In this document: positions 30,492 to 32,941 of the stretch, piece by piece
Numbering within the stretch: the first letter of the stretch is position 1
How the letters are laid out: each line of letters starts with the position of its first letter
Assembly: GCA_002317245.1 (NCBI GenBank)
Contig: DCIU01000150.1
Location: 56,025-88,965 of the forward strand
DNA from: Lachnospiraceae bacterium UBA1718
Lineage (GTDB): Bacteria; Bacillota; Clostridia; Lachnospirales; Lachnospiraceae
Direction: 5' to 3'
DNA: 32,941 nucleotides
The notes under the pieces: generated by a model
Told to the model about the DNA's origin: nothing
Database searches by the model: none
The model's input: the letters and a program-made list of their open reading frames with translations, nothing else
Position numbers and translations under genes: made by a program

Positions 30492-32609
30492 TTGGCTGGA
30501 AGAGAATATCCATTAGAGAGAACCAGAAACATTGGTATTATGGCTCATATCGATGCGGGTAAGACAACTCTTACAGAGCGTATCCTGTATTATACCGGTG
30601 TTAATTACAAGATTGGTGATACTCATGAAGGAACTGCAACCATGGACTGGATGGAGCAGGAACAGGAGAGAGGTATCACAATTACATCAGCTGCTACAAC
30701 TTGCCACTGGACACTTGAAGATCATGCAAAGGCTAAGGCAGGTGCTGAAGAGCATCGTATCAATATCATTGATACTCCTGGACACGTAGACTTCACTGTT
30801 GAGGTTGAGCGTTCACTTAGAGTACTTGATGGTGCTGTTGGTGTCTTCTGTGCAAAGGGTGGTGTTGAGCCACAGTCAGAGAACGTATGGCGTCAGGCTG
30901 ATACATACAATGTACCTAGAATGGCTTTCATCAATAAGATGGACATCTTAGGTGCTAACTTCTACGGAGCTGTTGAGCAGATTCGTACAAGATTAGGTAA
31001 GAACGCAATCGTACTTCAGTTACCAATCGGTAAGGAAGACGAGTTCAAGGGAATTATCGATCTTTTTGAGATGGAAGCTTACATCTACAACGATGATAAG
31101 GGTGATGATATCTCAATTGGTGAGATCCCAGAAGATATGAAGGATGAGGCACAGCTTTATCGTGAGGAGCTTGTAGAGAAGATCTGTGAGCTTGATGATG
31201 ACCTTATGATGATGTTCCTTGAGGGCGAAGAGCCAACAACAGAGCAGCTTAAGGCTGTCCTTCGTAAGGCAACATGTGAGTGTACTGCAATTCCTGTATG
31301 CTGCGGTAGCGCATATAGAAATAAGGGCGTTCAGAAATTGCTTGATGCTGTTATTGAATTTATGCCAGCTCCAACAGACATCCCAGCTATTAAGGGTGTT
31401 GATATGGATGGTAATGAGATTGAGAAGCACTCTTCAGATGAGGAGCCATTCGCAGCTCTCGCATTCAAGATTATGGCAGATCCATTCGTTGGAAAACTTG
31501 CATTCTTCAGAGTATACTCTGGTACATTGAACTCAGGTTCTTATGTACTTAATGCAACTAAGAATAAGAAGGAGCGTGTAGGACGTATCCTTCAGATGCA
31601 TGCTAACCACAGACAGGAACTTGATAAGGTTTACTCTGGTGATATCGCAGCTGCTGTAGGTTTCAAGCTTACAGGTACTGGTGATACAATCTGTGACGAG
31701 CAGCATCCAGTTATCCTTGAGTCTATGGAATTCCCAGAGCCAGTTATCGAGCTCGCTATCGAGCCTAAGACAAAGGCTGGTCAGGGTAAGTTAGGTGAGT
31801 CTTTAGCAAAGCTTGCTGAAGAAGATCCAACATTCCGTGCTCATACAGATCCAGAAACAGGTCAGACAATCATCGCTGGTATGGGTGAGCTTCACCTTGA
31901 GATCATCGTTGATAGACTTCTTCGTGAGTTTAAGGTTGAGGCTAACGTAGGTGCACCTCAGGTTGCTTACAAGGAGACATTTACAAAGCCTGTTGATCAG
32001 GATTACAAGTACGCTAAGCAGTCTGGTGGTCGTGGACAGTACGGTCACTGTAAGGTACGTTTCGAGCCAATGGATGCCAATGGAGAAGAACTCTTCAAGT
32101 TCGATTCAGAGGTTGTTGGTGGTGCTATTCCTAAGGAATACATTCCAGCTGTTGGTGAAGGTATCGAGGAAGCAACAAAGGCAGGTTCACTTGGTGGATT
32201 CCCTGTTGTTGGTGTACATGCTACAGTTTATGATGGTTCATACCATGAAGTCGATTCTTCAGAAATGGCTTTCCACATTGCTGGTTCAATGTGTTTCAAG
32301 GAAGCTATGCAGAAGGCATCTCCAGTGCTTCTTGAGCCAATCATGAAGGTTGAGGTTACAATGCCAGAAGAGTACATGGGAGATGTTATCGGTGATATCA
32401 ATTCTCGTCGTGGACGTATCGAAGGTATGGATGACCTTGGCGGTGGTAAGATCGTTAGAGGTTTTGTACCTCTGTCAGAGATGTTCGGATACTCTACAGA
32501 CCTTCGTTCTAGAACACAGGGTCGTGGTAACTACTCAATGTTCTTCGAGAAGTATGAGCCAGTACCAAAGAACGTAGCTGAGAAGGTTCTTGCTGCAAAG
32601 GCTAACTAA
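30492..32609 (+). CDS. fusA: Elongation factor G
   Basis: Ribosomal translocase GTPase of 705 residues. It begins at a TTG codon with AGGAGG 8 bases before, giving MAGREYPLERTRNIGIMAHI as in other EF-G proteins; no ATG is available at the conserved N terminus. GTPase motifs are the P loop AHIDAGKTT, ERGITI, DTPGHVD and NKMD. Domains II to V follow, with GMGELHLEIIVDRL and the GGxGQYG region (SGGRGQYGHC). Typical translocating EF-G rather than the EF-G2 paralogue is supported by the str operon context. Confidence 0.99.
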   Translation: MAGREYPLERTRNIGIMAHIDAGKTTLTERILYYTGVNYKIGDTHEGTATMDWMEQEQERGITITSAATTCHWTLEDHAKAKAGAEEHRINIIDTPGHVDFTVEVERSLRVLDGAVGVFCAKGGVEPQSENVWRQADTYNVPRMAFINKMDILGANFYGAVEQIRTRLGKNAIVLQLPIGKEDEFKGIIDLFEMEAYIYNDDKGDDISIGEIPEDMKDEAQLYREELVEKICELDDDLMMMFLEGEEPTTEQLKAVLRKATCECTAIPVCCGSAYRNKGVQKLLDAVIEFMPAPTDIPAIKGVDMDGNEIEKHSSDEEPFAALAFKIMADPFVGKLAFFRVYSGTLNSGSYVLNATKNKKERVGRILQMHANHRQELDKVYSGDIAAAVGFKLTGTGDTICDEQHPVILESMEFPEPVIELAIEPKTKAGQGKLGESLAKLAEEDPTFRAHTDPETGQTIIAGMGELHLEIIVDRLLREFKVEANVGAPQVAYKETFTKPVDQDYKYAKQSGGRGQYGHCKVRFEPMDANGEELFKFDSEVVGGAIPKEYIPAVGEGIEEATKAGSLGGFPVVGVHATVYDGSYHEVDSSEMAFHIAGSMCFKEAMQKASPVLLEPIMKVEVTMPEEYMGDVIGDINSRRGRIEGMDDLGGGKIVRGFVPLSEMFGYSTDLRSRTQGRGNYSMFFEKYEPVPKNVAEKVLAAKAN

Positions 32610-32622
32610 TTAATAAAATAAC

Positions 32623-32646
32623 CAGAAGTGGCTTAGGCCACTTCTG
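32623..32646. other. Perfect hairpin between fusA and tuf
   Basis: CAGAAGTGGC at 32623-32632 and GCCACTTCTG at 32637-32646 form a 10-bp stem with a TTAG loop. No T run follows, so it is not a classical terminator; it may be a processing site or partial transcription barrier, since tuf has its own promoter just downstream. Confidence 0.6.
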
Positions 32647-32655
32647 AAAATAAAC

Positions 32656-32684
32656 TTGAAAATCTGCATTATATCTAATATAAT
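32656..32684 (+). promoter_or_regulatory. Promoter of tuf
   Basis: TTGAAA (32656-32661) and TATAAT (32679-32684) with a 17-base spacer. The leader contains TATCCC-GAAA-GGGATA (32702-32717), a 6-bp stem with a GNRA-type tetraloop, then AGGAGG before the ATG. Confidence 0.85.
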
Positions 32685-32768
32685 CGTAGATAGCGAGTGC
32701 TTATCCCGAAAGGGATATTAAGAAACTTAAATATTAATAACTTTACTATTTTCTAGGAGGAAAGAAAA

Positions 32769-32941
32769 ATGGCTAAGGCTAAATTTGAAAGAGGTAACAA
32801 GGCACATTGTAACATTGGTACTATCGGACACGTTGACCATGGTAAGACAACTCTTACAGCTGCAATCACAAAGGTTCTTGCAGAGAGAGTTGCTGGTAAC
32901 GCAAAGGTAGATTTCGAGAATATCGATAAGGCTCCAGAAGA
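32769..32941 (+). CDS. tuf: Elongation factor Tu, N-terminal part (runs off the window)
   Basis: The first 57 codons of EF-Tu are present, starting MAKAKFERGNKAHCNIGTIG with the GTPase P loop GHVDHGKTT. AGGAGG precedes the ATG. The protein delivers aminoacyl-tRNA to the ribosome. It follows fusA in the usual str operon order but also has a strong promoter of its own, which fits its very high expression. Confidence 0.98.
   Translation, partial: MAKAKFERGNKAHCNIGTIGHVDHGKTTLTAAITKVLAERVAGNAKVDFENIDKAPE

Overview
The window reads as chromosomal DNA of a low-GC Firmicute, most likely a Lachnospiraceae member (Clostridia). This rests on protein styles seen directly: a YesM/YesN two-component pair, split transketolase, a DUF6472-like mini-protein, a DUF362-ferredoxin, paired 2-hydroxyacyl-CoA dehydratase subunits, and the rpsL-rpsG-fusA-tuf order. 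Further support comes from strong AAG preference for lysine, AGGAGG ribosome sites and tRNA genes without encoded CCA. Family names come from recognising motifs by eye; no search was run.

Layout. 1-1354: end of a deoxynucleoside salvage operon (deoB 3' end, cdd, deoC). 1376-1538: tRNA-Arg(ACG) with its own promoter and terminator. 1573-2759: a lone membrane diguanylate cyclase. 2761-5990: a YesN/YesM-type two-component system. 6054-12018: a furanose-type sugar ABC importer (lipoprotein, ATPase, two permeases), followed by a second YtfQ-like lipoprotein that appears to have its own, possibly leaderless, promoter. 12073-13992: two-subunit transketolase. 14026-18467: a tightly packed seven-gene operon (lgt, a small Cys protein, a DUF1700-like protein, a THUMP RNA methylase, a catalytically degenerate amidase homologue, rdgB, a YfcE-type phosphoesterase). 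18505-19240: six tRNA genes in two blocks. 19397-22537: a three-gene accessory-looking module of unknown function. 22517-23314 (-): an unknown membrane protein. 23458-26015: a DUF362/ferredoxin protein with a His-rich insertion, and a MATE exporter. 26022-26230: tRNA-Leu and a large palindrome. 26232-29183 (-): two 2-hydroxyacyl-CoA dehydratase-type subunits and a 53-residue membrane protein. 29314-32941: rpsL, rpsG, fusA and the start of tuf.

How it fits together. The two-component pair probably senses an extracellular sugar and controls the adjacent importer. Transketolase downstream suits pentose or furanose sugars entering the pentose phosphate pathway, and the deo genes also yield sugar phosphates. 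The lgt operon mixes lipoprotein maturation, RNA modification and nucleotide sanitation, with most genes joined by TAATG stop/start overlaps.

The parts least explained by known biology are the 665-residue protein with its GNAT-like partner and 58-residue third gene behind the tRNA array, the amidase homologue lacking metal ligands, the hairpins that begin at predicted transcription starts, the 26-bp hairpin running into tRNA-Lys, and the palindrome at 26167-26230. No CRISPR array, insertion sequence or phage gene was seen.
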